Positions 50,227-58,392 of a stretch of DNA of 58,690 nt are shown in pieces; the first letter of the stretch is position 1, and every line of letters begins with the position of its first letter. Made by a program: the position numbers and the translations under genes. The stretch is from Lactiplantibacillus garii (lineage in GTDB: Bacteria; Bacillota; Bacilli; Lactobacillales; Lactobacillaceae), in assembly GCF_003885105.1 (NCBI RefSeq), contig NZ_QWZQ01000017.1, positions 1-58,690 on the forward strand. The letters run 5' to 3'. Under the pieces are notes generated by a model. That model searched no databases. It was not told the origin of the DNA and worked only from the letters and a program-made list of their open reading frames with translations.

Positions 50227-50484
50227 ATGAACAAGGAACGTAAGTTGATTTACGTCATTTTAAATGACGAAGATGTCGAATATGATCTAGAAGAATTACC
50301 AGATCAATACGTGGTTTACATTCGGCAACAAAAGGGCGATCCGCGCGACAAAGCGTTAGTGAATACTGAAATTCAGAAATTATTTAAAGATGCCGAGTTA
50401 AACTTTGAGGAAAAGGTTAAACCAGCCAACCACAAGGCCGACATTGTGTTGGTCGTAAAACGGACCTCCGTTGCGGACGACTAA
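50227..50484 (+). CDS. Small acidic protein of unknown function, 85 residues
   Basis: ATG 50227 follows AAGGGG with 8 bases spacing. Starts MNKERKLIYVILNDEDVEYD and has EIQKLFKDAELNFEEKVK in the middle and ADIVLVVKRT near the end. Mixed alpha/beta, no Cys, no membrane helix. Not recognised. Own promoter, structured leader and terminator. An IS200/IS605 element has inserted just downstream. Confidence 0.7.
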   Translation: MNKERKLIYVILNDEDVEYDLEELPDQYVVYIRQQKGDPRDKALVNTEIQKLFKDAELNFEEKVKPANHKADIVLVVKRTSVADD

Positions 50485-50490
50485 TTAAAG

Positions 50491-50538
50491 AACTGACCCC
50501 GGCGTTACGGGTTTTCGTAACGGGAGGTCAGTTTTTTT
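50491..50538 (+). terminator. Terminator of the 85-residue protein gene
   Basis: AACTGACC and GGTCAGTT close a long stem with inner GCGTTACG/CGTAACG, followed by seven T's. Confidence 0.9.
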
Positions 50539-50640
50539 GAACCGGGCGAGGAAACACGTTCTTTAAAGAGTGTGTTTCCTCGCCTATTATTTTTGTGCAA
50601 AGTGCATATGGGTGTGAAAAATCGTGCTATAATTACTTAC

Positions 50641-51093
50641 ATGAAAGACAAAAGTAGATTAACATATGGTAGAACTTCCGTGTTTAATCTCAATTATCAT
50701 ATTATCTGGGGTACTAAATATCGCAATCGTGTCTTGAAAGGCAACGTTGAGATTGTATTGAAGCGTATCTTGCTAGAAATAGCTTCAAAATATGGTTTTA
50801 GTATTGATTATATGGAAATTGGAAAGGACGACCATCTTCACCTATTAGTTAGCGCACCCCCTAAGCTATCCGTTACCAATATTGTTCGCTGGCTTAAAGG
50901 AATTAGCGCATATCGATTGTTTAGAGAATGCCCAGAATTACAAACAAGTTATTGGAAATCAACCAACCGCCACTTATGGTCACCAAGTTATTATGTTGAA
51001 AGTATTGGCACAACTAATCAGCAAACAGTCGCAAAATACATTGATGATCAACGTTTAAAGGCGGTGGAATTGAATGACCCTGCAAGCAATTAA
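50641..51093 (+). CDS. tnpA: IS200/IS605 transposase TnpA (Y1 HUH family)
   Basis: 150 residues from ATG 50641; an upstream in-frame ATG overlaps the end hairpin. An extended -10 (TGCTATAAT, 50625-50633) lies very close, and there is no ribosome site, so expression should be low. Catalytic HUH motif is HLH at 65-67 (KDDHLHLLV), and the nucleophile is probably Tyr133 in VAKYIDDQ. Mobilises single-stranded DNA by copy-free excision and insertion. It appears intact. Confidence 0.92.
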   Translation: MKDKSRLTYGRTSVFNLNYHIIWGTKYRNRVLKGNVEIVLKRILLEIASKYGFSIDYMEIGKDDHLHLLVSAPPKLSVTNIVRWLKGISAYRLFRECPELQTSYWKSTNRHLWSPSYYVESIGTTNQQTVAKYIDDQRLKAVELNDPASN

Positions 51094-52213
51094 AATTAGA
51101 ATATATCCAAATTTAGAACAGCAAACGAAAATAATTGATAACTTCGGTTGCTGTCGTTTTGTTTGGAACCAGTTATTAAACATGCAGATTGAGCGTTATC
51201 ATAATGGTGGGTCGTATGTCAGTAGGTTCGGGATGAATTATTTGATAAAACGTTTAAAACAAGAGTACCCATTTCTCAAACAAGCCGATGCCACTAGCCT
51301 AGTGAATGTTAGTCGTGATTTAAATCAGGCGTTTCAGAAGTTGTTTAAGGAACACGTGGGCCACCCTAAATTTAAATCGCGTAAATTCCCCAAACAAAGC
51401 TATCAGGCTAATTGCGTTAACCATAATATCAAACAAATAGATAGCCATCACGTTAAACTGCCAAAGCTAGGCATGGTTTCTTTCAAAGCAGGTCGTCAAA
51501 TTACCGGTATAATCAAAAGCGTCACGATCCGTCTGTCAGCAACTGGTAAATACTACGCCATTTTCCTAGTTGATAGTGAAATTTCACAACTTCCAAAGAC
51601 CGGTCAGTTCGTCGGGATTGATATGGGCGTTGCTGATTTAATGATTACTAGTGATGGTATCAAGTTTCCGACGATCCGTTTTGATAAAAAGTTAGCCCAA
51701 AAGAAACACTACTGGGAAAAACGGTTGGCTCGTAGACGGTTACAAGCTAAAAAAGAAATTGCGTGGGATCACCACAATAAAGTAATCGCACCCCGTGAGC
51801 TATCTGATTTCAGCAACTACTTAAAGGCTAAACACATGGTTGCCAAATATAATGAAAAGATTGCCAATCAACGTCATAACTACCTGAATCAACTCACAAA
51901 GCAATTAGTTGAACAGTATGATGTGATTAAAATTGAAGATTTGAAAACCAAAAATCTGCTTAACAATCACAAATTGGCACGGGCAATCGCTAACCAAGCG
52001 TGGCGGGAACTGCATTCACAACTAGCCTATAAATGTGACTGGTACGGGAAGTAGTTAGTCACCGTTAACCCTAGCAAGACCAGTCAAATTTGCGCCAACT
52101 GTGGCTATGATGATGGTAAGCACGGGCTAACGATTCGTCAGTGGACGTGTCCTAATTGCGGTATTAGTCACGATCGAGATATTAATGCCGCTAAGAATAT
52201 TCTAGGTGCTTAA
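51074..52213 (+). pseudogene. tnpB: TnpB RNA-guided nuclease, interrupted by a stop codon
   Basis: The frame opens at ATG 51074 and runs 326 codons to TAG (52052-52054); the same frame then continues without a break to TAA at 52211, giving a 379-residue protein if codon 327 were sense. RuvC Asp183 (GIDMGV) and Glu288 (KIEDL) are before the stop; the zinc ribbon (ICANCG...TCPNCG) and third RuvC motif HDRDINAAKNI are after it. So the nuclease as encoded lacks a catalytic Asp. The context fits a CAG to TAG change. No frameshift seen. Confidence 0.9.
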
Positions 52214-52234
52214 AAAGACTGTCTAGGCTGGGAA

Positions 52235-52318
52235 CCAGCCGTGGTCAATAGCTGTAACCGCTACGTGTAAGTCAGCAGTGTTCCCAGAAGCCCGGTCATT
52301 TATGGCCGAGTAGTTCAC
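52235..52318 (+). ncRNA. Likely omega-RNA (guide scaffold) at the IS right end
   Basis: In this family the 3' end of tnpB and the right end are transcribed as the guide RNA. Here GGGAACCAGC (from 52230) faces GTGTTCCC near 52278, and the terminal hairpin GCCCGGTCATTTATGGCC precedes GAGTAGTTCAC. The guide would be the bases from 52319 on. Assignment is by analogy. Confidence 0.5.
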
Positions 52319-52361
52319 GTGGCATAATAAACGGTAATTTGACTTTTAGGGGGTGAAGGTA

Positions 52362-53012
52362 ATGACGATTGAAGAGCTATATCAAAGGATGTTTAAAACG
52401 ATGGGCCCGCAACACTGGCTCCAGCCGGGCGTCCCGCCCGCAGAGACTCCTTGGGAGATTTTATGGGGCGGTATCCTGGTGCAAAATACGAACTGGCGCA
52501 ACGTGGACTACGCCCTGGTAAATTTGAAAACGGCCACCGGATTTGAGCCGGAACGCCTGCTGGCCCTTTCAACTGAACAGTTAACCGCGCTAGTGAAGCC
52601 GGCTGGGTTTTACACCCGTAAAGTACCAACGCTACAAGGCCTTGCGAAGTGGTGTGGGCAGTATCAGTTTGATTTAGTCACACTGCGGTCCCTGCCAGCG
52701 GTGCAACTACGGCGGGAGTTAAAAGCGTTACGTGGTGTTGGCGACGAGACCGCCGACTACTTTAGTATGTACGTTTTTAACCAACCGACGATTATCGTTG
52801 ATACCTATTTGCGACGGTTGTTTGGTTGGTTAGGGCAACCATTGCCCAGCAGGTACTTACAGGCCCAAGCAAAGATTCAAGCTAACTGGGCCCATGATTT
52901 TACGACTGCGCGGGAGTTTCACGCGTTGATCGTTGAATTTGGTAAGCGGGTTAAAACGACCGCGGACTTCGAAACGTCCTTTTTGGGTGGGCAACGATTG
53001 ACCCTCGATTAA
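52362..53012 (+). CDS. HhH-GPD base-excision glycosylase, endonuclease III-like
   Basis: 216 residues from ATG 52362, after AGGGGGTGA. Helix-hairpin-helix LRGVGDETADYF with the downstream catalytic Asp in IIVDTYLRR. In endonuclease III the same block reads GVGRKTA and its Lys forms the Schiff base; Glu is here instead. The C-terminal four-Cys iron-sulfur cluster is also missing. It is thus probably a monofunctional glycosylase, or a binder of altered bases. The IS605 right end lies 44 bases upstream, so its native promoter may be displaced. Confidence 0.87.
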   Translation: MTIEELYQRMFKTMGPQHWLQPGVPPAETPWEILWGGILVQNTNWRNVDYALVNLKTATGFEPERLLALSTEQLTALVKPAGFYTRKVPTLQGLAKWCGQYQFDLVTLRSLPAVQLRRELKALRGVGDETADYFSMYVFNQPTIIVDTYLRRLFGWLGQPLPSRYLQAQAKIQANWAHDFTTAREFHALIVEFGKRVKTTADFETSFLGGQRLTLD

Positions 53013-53080
53013 GAAGGTAGTTGAACTAATAAAGTCGTTTGTTCAGTGCTTATATAAACGAACATATTGGGTGAACTTGT

Positions 53081-53109
53081 TTGACCGTCAATTTATTGAC
53101 GGCTATTAT
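53081..53109 (+). promoter_or_regulatory. Promoter of the trehalose operon
   Basis: TTGACC (53081-53086), 17 bases, TATTAT (53104-53109). Confidence 0.7.
53085..53102. promoter_or_regulatory. Palindromic operator in the trehalose promoter
   Basis: CCGTCAATTTATTGACGG, an 8-2-8 perfect palindrome filling the spacer between -35 and -10. Expected to bind a repressor, probably TreR (GntR family), whose gene is not in the window. Confidence 0.6.
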
Positions 53110-53121
53110 TATAAACATAAA

Positions 53122-53135
53122 TGAAAGCGCTTTTA
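53122..53135. promoter_or_regulatory. CcpA cre site of the trehalose operon
   Basis: TGAAAGCGCTTTTA differs from the optimal TGAAAGCGCTTTCA at one position. Located just downstream of the inferred start site, where CcpA would block elongation. Confidence 0.8.
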
Positions 53136-53168
53136 TTATTTTACAACCTAAATTGGGGGAGGGTTTAA

Positions 53169-54815
53169 ATGCAACTTTCAAAACAGGTGATTTATCAAAT
53201 CTATCCGAAATCGTTTTATGACAGTAACGGTGACGGGGTGGGTGACTTACGGGGGATTATCGCAAAACTACCATATTTGACCCAACTGAACATTGACATG
53301 ATCTGGTTCAACCCGTTCTACGTTTCGCCTCAAAATGATAACGGGTATGATATTCAAGATTATTATCAAATTGACCCACTCTTCGGAACGATGGCAGATT
53401 TCGAAGAGCTGGTTCAAAAGTTAAAGGATGCCGGTATCGGCGTGATGCTGGACATGGTGTTTAACCACACGTCAACGGCTCACGAATGGTTTCAAAAAGC
53501 GCTGGCTGGTGATCCGGAGTACCAAAAATACTACTACCTCCGGCCCGCTAAGGCGGATGGTTCGTTACCAACGAACTGGGAGTCTAAATTTGGTGGTTCC
53601 GCGTGGGCCCCGTTTGGTGACACGGACCAGTACTATTTACACCTTTACGATCCGACCCAGGCCGACCTAGACTGGCACAATCCGGCGGTCCGGCAAGCCT
53701 GTGCGGACGTCATTAACTTCTGGCAGGCAAAGGGGGTTCAAGGATTCCGCTTTGACGTCATTAACGTGATTGGTAAGGACCAAAAATTAGTCGACGCGCC
53801 GCCCGGAACTCAGAGCAAGTTGCTCTATACGGACCGGCCAATCGTTCACGACTATTTAAAAGAGTTAAGTTCAGCGAGTTTTGGCAAGCACAAGCACGAC
53901 GTTACGGTGGGGGAATTGTCCTCAGCGACGCTGGCGAACAGTGTGGCTTACTCCCGCCCGGACGACCACGAATTGTCAATGGTCTTTAATTTCCACCACT
54001 TAAAAACGGACTACGATCACGGGCAAAAGTGGACCGACCGCCCGTTTGACTTTCAAGCCCTGAAAACCATTATTAATGATTGGGCAATTGGGATGGATGC
54101 TGGCGGTGGTTGGCAGGCCCTGTTCTGGAATAACCACGACCAGCCACGGGCAGTTGATCGTTTTGGCGACGTGACCCATTACCGGGAAAAATCGGCCGAG
54201 ATGTTAGCCACGACCATTCACCTCCTCCGGGGGACCCCGTTTATTTACATGGGGGAAGAAATCGGGATGACCAATCCAAAGTACCATCAGATTGAGGATT
54301 ACGTGGACGTGGAGTCACTCAATGCTTATCACAAATTGCTTAAGGACGGTCACCCGGAGCGGGCGGCGTTCCACTTGGTACACGTGAAGTCGCGGGATAA
54401 CGCCCGGACCCCGATGCAGTGGACGGCAGAACCACTAACGGCCGGTTTTACGACCGGGACGCCGTGGTTGAAGCCGACCAACCAGGACGCGGTCAACGTC
54501 GCCAACGAACTGGCTCACGGTGAGATCTTCAACTATTACCAACGCTTGATTACGCTCCGAAAACGCTATGACGTGGTTTCGGATGGGGATTACGAACCGT
54601 TACTTGTCGATCATCCGCAGGTGTTAGCTTATATCCGCAAGTACCAACAACAGAAATTAGTCGTTTTAAATAATTTTTACGGTCGCAAGACAACGGTCAC
54701 GTTACCGGACGAATTCGTTAACGCCCGGGTGTTGATTTCTAATTATCAGCACGTGGTTGCCGGAAAGTCCGTCATTTTACGACCATACCAGTCAGTTGCT
54801 TTGTTACGCGATTAG
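53169..54815 (+). CDS. treC: Trehalose-6-phosphate hydrolase (GH13)
   Basis: Splits trehalose-6-phosphate to glucose and glucose-6-phosphate. 548 residues; GGGGGAGGG precedes ATG 53169. GH13 motifs: DMVFNHTS (region I), GFRFDVINVI (II, nucleophile Asp), VGELSS (III, acid Glu) and NNHDQPR (IV). IYQIYPKSFYDSNGDGVGDLRGI is shared with oligo-1,6-glucosidases; specificity for trehalose-6-P is taken from the adjacent trehalose PTS, 22 bases downstream. First gene of the operon under TreR-like and CcpA control. Confidence 0.93.
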   Translation: MQLSKQVIYQIYPKSFYDSNGDGVGDLRGIIAKLPYLTQLNIDMIWFNPFYVSPQNDNGYDIQDYYQIDPLFGTMADFEELVQKLKDAGIGVMLDMVFNHTSTAHEWFQKALAGDPEYQKYYYLRPAKADGSLPTNWESKFGGSAWAPFGDTDQYYLHLYDPTQADLDWHNPAVRQACADVINFWQAKGVQGFRFDVINVIGKDQKLVDAPPGTQSKLLYTDRPIVHDYLKELSSASFGKHKHDVTVGELSSATLANSVAYSRPDDHELSMVFNFHHLKTDYDHGQKWTDRPFDFQALKTIINDWAIGMDAGGGWQALFWNNHDQPRAVDRFGDVTHYREKSAEMLATTIHLLRGTPFIYMGEEIGMTNPKYHQIEDYVDVESLNAYHKLLKDGHPERAAFHLVHVKSRDNARTPMQWTAEPLTAGFTTGTPWLKPTNQDAVNVANELAHGEIFNYYQRLITLRKRYDVVSDGDYEPLLVDHPQVLAYIRKYQQQKLVVLNNFYGRKTTVTLPDEFVNARVLISNYQHVVAGKSVILRPYQSVALLRD

Positions 54816-54837
54816 AACAGAAGGGGGAGAATCGCAG

Positions 54838-56838
54838 ATGAAACAAGTGCAATTATTAACGCCGGTCGCGGGGAAATTGATCCCGTTGAACGCTATTCAG
54901 GACCCGGTATTTTCACAAGGCATGATGGGCCAGGGGTTTGGAATTGAACCGACCGTGGGAAACGTGGTTGCTCCGGTTAGTGGTGAAATCACGATGGTGG
55001 CCGATACGCTGCACGCCATCGGCTTTAAAGCTAATAACGAATTGGAAGTATTAGTCCACTTAGGAATCGACACCGTTGAAATGGGCGACCGGCCCCCGTT
55101 TAAGATTCAAGTGAAGGCCGGGGACCACGTGGAAGCGGGCGACCCGATTGGAACGATGGACATTGAAGCCGTTGCGGCGGCCGGTAAACGGACGACCGTT
55201 ATTTTAGCGGTCACGAATTCGGCGGACATGGTCGCTAATTTGGATGCCCAGTTAGGTGACGTTAAAGCGGGTGTGGTCGGAGCCGTGGTAGATTTAAACC
55301 GGGAAGTCCAACCGGTCGTTAACACGCCTAAACCGCAGGGCAAGGGGAGTAAGTACGACGCCTTAGCTACCCAGATCATTACGCAGGTTGGTGGCGCGGC
55401 GAACGTGAAGAGCGTGATTCACTGTATTACCCGGGTCCGCTTCTATCTAAAGGACGAAAGCCAGGCCAACGACGAGGTGATCCGGGACTTAGACGGGGTC
55501 ATCGACGTGGCTAAAGCCGGTGGTCAGTACCAGGTGGTGATTGGACCGGCCGTGAATGACGTGTACGATGCCATTATTAATCAATTAGGACCGGGCTTCG
55601 GTGACGACGAAGCGTCGACCGCCGCGATGGAAAAGGAAGCTAACCGGGCGGCTTGGCAAAAGATGACGCCGTGGCAAAAGGTGAAACACGGTTTTAGTAG
55701 TTTAATTGGGGTCATTACTGGTTCAATGATTCCGGTGATTGGACTCCTGGCAGCTTCCGGGATCTTAAAGGGAGTCCTGGCGTTACTAACCACCTTTAAC
55801 ATCGTTTCGGATAAGGCGCCGACCTACGTAATTATTAACGCGATGGGTGATTCGGTCTTTTACTTCCTGCCAATTTTCGTCGGCTTTACGGCGGCTAAAA
55901 AATTGGGCGCCGACCCCGTGATCATGGGAATTGTCGGTGGGGTATTGACGTACCCGACCATCGTGGGCTTAGCGTCCGGTGGTAAGGTGACCGGTCACTT
56001 GCTGGGAATGGCGATTAACGCGGATTTCTTCGGCATTCCGGTGCACGTGGCGTCTTACACGTACTCAATCTTTCCGATGATTGCCGGTGCCTGGTTGGCA
56101 AGTAAGCTGGAACCGTGGTTAAAACGGGTGATTCCAACGGTGTTAAGGATGATTTTTGTTCCACTGATTGAAGTTGTGTTGATTTCTGGTGTGATCGTCA
56201 TCTTCATCGGCCCGTTAATTACCGCTTTTTCCGGGGCGCTGGCTGCCGGAATCATGGGAATTTACCAACTCAGTCCGGCGATTTCCGGTTTGATTATTGG
56301 TGGTTTTTACCAAGTCTTAGTTATCTTCGGGTTGCACTGGGCAATTATCCCAATCGTGGTCAACGACATTACCACGACTGGTCACAGTTCAATCAACGCG
56401 ATTGTTTCCGCCACGATGGTGGCCCAAGGTGGTGCGGTCCTCGCCATTGCTTTGAAGACTAAGGTTGCGAGCGTCAAGGAATTAGCTTGGCCGGCCACGA
56501 TCTCCGCGTTTTGTGGGGTGACCGAACCCGCCATGTACGGGATCAACTTGAAGTACGGGCGGACCTTCGTAACTGCCAGCATCGGTGGTGCCGTTGGTGG
56601 GTTCTTAACTGGTTTGCTAAACGTGAACATGTGGGGCTTTGCCGGGTCACTGATTGGGGTAACTTCTTTCATTAACCCGAAGGGGCTGGACTTTAGCTTA
56701 TTCGGCTTCTTGATTGCCTCGGCTGCCACGATTATCGTTTCCTTTACGTTGACGTACCTGTTTGGCTTCTCGGACGCGGACGTTAAGAACGTTAAAAAGG
56801 CGCCAGCGAAGAAACATTTGGGTGAACAGGTTGCGTAA
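54838..56838 (+). CDS. treB: Trehalose PTS permease EIIABC, fused in A-B-C order
   Basis: Imports trehalose as trehalose-6-phosphate. 666 residues from ATG 54838, seven bases after AAGGGGGAGA. EIIA (1-155) with phospho-His74 in VLVHLGIDTVEM; linker; EIIB (about 175-260) with phospho-Cys196 in VIHCITRVRF; EIIC (about 290-660), about ten helices with GVTEPAMYGINLKYGR as the sugar-binding loop. The A-B-C order is unusual; glucose-family permeases more often run C-B-A or B-C-A. The sugar is inferred from treC next door; a related alpha- or beta-glucoside cannot be excluded. Confidence 0.92.
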   Translation: MKQVQLLTPVAGKLIPLNAIQDPVFSQGMMGQGFGIEPTVGNVVAPVSGEITMVADTLHAIGFKANNELEVLVHLGIDTVEMGDRPPFKIQVKAGDHVEAGDPIGTMDIEAVAAAGKRTTVILAVTNSADMVANLDAQLGDVKAGVVGAVVDLNREVQPVVNTPKPQGKGSKYDALATQIITQVGGAANVKSVIHCITRVRFYLKDESQANDEVIRDLDGVIDVAKAGGQYQVVIGPAVNDVYDAIINQLGPGFGDDEASTAAMEKEANRAAWQKMTPWQKVKHGFSSLIGVITGSMIPVIGLLAASGILKGVLALLTTFNIVSDKAPTYVIINAMGDSVFYFLPIFVGFTAAKKLGADPVIMGIVGGVLTYPTIVGLASGGKVTGHLLGMAINADFFGIPVHVASYTYSIFPMIAGAWLASKLEPWLKRVIPTVLRMIFVPLIEVVLISGVIVIFIGPLITAFSGALAAGIMGIYQLSPAISGLIIGGFYQVLVIFGLHWAIIPIVVNDITTTGHSSINAIVSATMVAQGGAVLAIALKTKVASVKELAWPATISAFCGVTEPAMYGINLKYGRTFVTASIGGAVGGFLTGLLNVNMWGFAGSLIGVTSFINPKGLDFSLFGFLIASAATIIVSFTLTYLFGFSDADVKNVKKAPAKKHLGEQVA

Positions 56839-56863
56839 CACTCAACTGAACAGTTAAACCATT

Positions 56864-56891
56864 GGTCGGGCAAACGGTGCCCGACCTTTTT
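56864..56891 (+). terminator. Terminator of the trehalose operon
   Basis: GGTCGGGCA/TGCCCGACC stem, 5-base loop, T-run. Confidence 0.9.
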
Positions 56892-56915
56892 AATGGCCCG
56901 TATCAGACTAACTGA

Positions 56916-56944
56916 TTGACAAAACGGCGTAAATCGGTTTAAAT
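56916..56944 (+). promoter_or_regulatory. Promoter of the NmrA-like gene
   Basis: TTGACA (56916-56921), 17 bases, TTAAAT (56939-56944). Confidence 0.6.
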
Positions 56945-56962
56945 GTAACTTATAAAGTTACA
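56944..56962. promoter_or_regulatory. 8-3-8 palindromic operator next to the NmrA-like promoter
   Basis: TGTAACTT ATA AAGTTACA, perfect, covering the transcript start. GTAAC/GTTAC palindromes are typical for HxlR-family redox regulators; no such gene is in the window. Confidence 0.55.
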
Positions 56963-56980
56963 TGAAGGGCGGAAGTTAAC

Positions 56981-57841
56981 ATGAAATATACGATTACGGG
57001 TGCTACTGGGCATTTAGGCCGACAAATTGTGAACGCCATGGCCAAGCTGGTACCGGCGAACGAACTAAACTTGGGCGTGCACACGCTCAGTAAAGCGGCG
57101 GCGTTGAAAGATCAGGGGATGGCAATCAGTGCCATTGACTATAACGATGCCGCCAGTTTAACGGCGGTGTTACGGGATAGTGACGTGTTTATTTACGTCC
57201 CTAGCAAGAGCCACGATAGTTTTAGCCGGGTCACGGAGTTTGAAAACGTGCTTCAAGCGGCGACGACCGCCCACGTCAGGCACTTGCTAGTCATGGGATT
57301 CATTGCGGATCAGGTCGATAATCCGTTCGCACTGTCCGCGTTTTACGGTTACGTACCGCGTCGGTTGGCCGCTAGTGGGCTGCATTACACGATCATACGT
57401 AACGCGTTATACGCCGATCCACTCGTACCGTACTTGCCCGAATTAATTGAACGTCAAAACGTGATTTACCCAATGGCTGACCAGGCGCTAAGCTTCATTA
57501 GTCAGGCGGATAGCGCCGCCGCGTTTGCCAAGGTGGCGACCACCCCGGCCCTGTTAGCAGACGGGCGGATTTACACGTTGACCCAGCAACGTAATTACAC
57601 GATGCTGGAACTAGCGGCCGTGTTAAGTCGGGTGAGTGGGCAGCCGATTGGGTATCAGCCAGTTAGTTTGCAAACCTTTAGCGACCTTTATAACCAGGGG
57701 AACGAAGGCCCAATGTTAGCTTCGATGTACGCCGGTGGGGCGCGGGGGTTACTGGACACGGTTAGTGATGACTACGCGACCATCATGGGGCATCCGGCCC
57801 AGTCGTTACCGGACTATTTACAAACGAACTACCACGGATAA
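56981..57841 (+). CDS. NmrA-family NAD(P)-dependent oxidoreductase (quinone oxidoreductase 2-like)
   Basis: 286 residues, start ATG 56981. Rossmann nucleotide motif GATGHLG at 7-13; the atypical SDR lacks a YxxxK triad, as in NmrA/QOR2 proteins. YTIIRNALYADPLVPYLPELI and GRIYTLTQQRNYTMLELAAVLS match the family's C-terminal half. Probably reduces quinones or senses the NADP(H) ratio. Its own promoter carries a palindrome suited to redox control. Confidence 0.9.
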   Translation: MKYTITGATGHLGRQIVNAMAKLVPANELNLGVHTLSKAAALKDQGMAISAIDYNDAASLTAVLRDSDVFIYVPSKSHDSFSRVTEFENVLQAATTAHVRHLLVMGFIADQVDNPFALSAFYGYVPRRLAASGLHYTIIRNALYADPLVPYLPELIERQNVIYPMADQALSFISQADSAAAFAKVATTPALLADGRIYTLTQQRNYTMLELAAVLSRVSGQPIGYQPVSLQTFSDLYNQGNEGPMLASMYAGGARGLLDTVSDDYATIMGHPAQSLPDYLQTNYHG

Positions 57842-57890
57842 ACCTCTTACCGAAAATTCAAGCCAGTTTTGCGGTAGCACCAAAATTCCA

Positions 57891-57899
57891 TGCTATAAT
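57891..57899 (+). promoter_or_regulatory. Promoter of the MerR-type gene
   Basis: Extended -10 TGCTATAAT, 35 bases before the start. Confidence 0.55.
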
Positions 57900-57934
57900 T
57901 TAACGTAGTAAAAGTATGGAAGGGAGGCGCCAGC

Positions 57935-58381
57935 ATGGCAAACGGGTCACGGTCGGACTTTCGGGAAATGTTTCATAAGGGGCAACTGACCATTGGTATT
58001 AGTGAACTGAGTAAAATGACTGGTGTCTCGCCACGCCAGCTACGTTACTGGCAAAAAAAGGGGTACATTATTCCAAAAAATCAGGATGAACCGGGGCGCG
58101 CGCGGATCTACACCATGCGAATGGTAATCAAAGCGGCTGCTATGAGCAATTTGTTGCAGACCGGTTATACGTTGAAGGCGGCGGCCGCGCAAGTGGATGA
58201 GCGGATGCGGCCGGCTCAAACGATGTACCACGTTTTATTTGATCGGTACCAGGGCTTTGAAGTGGCGGACAACGGTGAAATTTTGGTGGACCTGGGGACG
58301 TTTGACCCGGATCCGACGCAGGAGTTATACGCAAAACTGGTCGGCGACCAGGCGGAGTTTGAGTTGAAAAAGAAAAATTAA
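57935..58381 (+). CDS. MerR-family transcriptional regulator
   Basis: 148 residues, GGGAGG before ATG 57935. Helix-turn-helix and wing: IGISELSKMTGVSPRQLRYWQKKGYI (usual tyrosine/arginine layout, LRYW), then ARIYTMRMVIKAAAMSNLLQTGYTLKAAA. The effector domain is short, with no Cys pair, so it is not a metal or redox sensor of the classic type. Close to the MerR regulators of lactobacilli without known ligand. Its target is unknown and it has no palindrome with a 19-bp spacer adjacent. Confidence 0.88.
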   Translation: MANGSRSDFREMFHKGQLTIGISELSKMTGVSPRQLRYWQKKGYIIPKNQDEPGRARIYTMRMVIKAAAMSNLLQTGYTLKAAAAQVDERMRPAQTMYHVLFDRYQGFEVADNGEILVDLGTFDPDPTQELYAKLVGDQAEFELKKKN

Positions 58382-58392
58382 GACTGAGCGTT

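Larger units (their letters stand above)
50541..52318 (+). mobile_element. IS200/IS605-type insertion sequence, tnpB broken
   Basis: Left end near 50541-50583, a perfect hairpin GCGAGGAAACAC/GTGTTTCCTCGC (50546-50557 and 50572-50583). It carries tnpA and tnpB overlapping by 20 bases. The right end is a hairpin GCCCGGTCAT...GGCC followed by GAGTAGTTCAC, ending at about 52318, the usual shape of IS605-family right ends. There are no terminal inverted repeats or target duplications, as expected. Exact ends are not certain. Base use is more AT-rich than the neighbours. Confidence 0.85.

Noticed and set aside
50546-50583. Hairpin treated as a second terminator of the 85-residue protein gene
   Set aside because: A complete terminator already lies at 50491-50538; the position and perfect stem fit the subterminal hairpin of an IS200/IS605 left end better.
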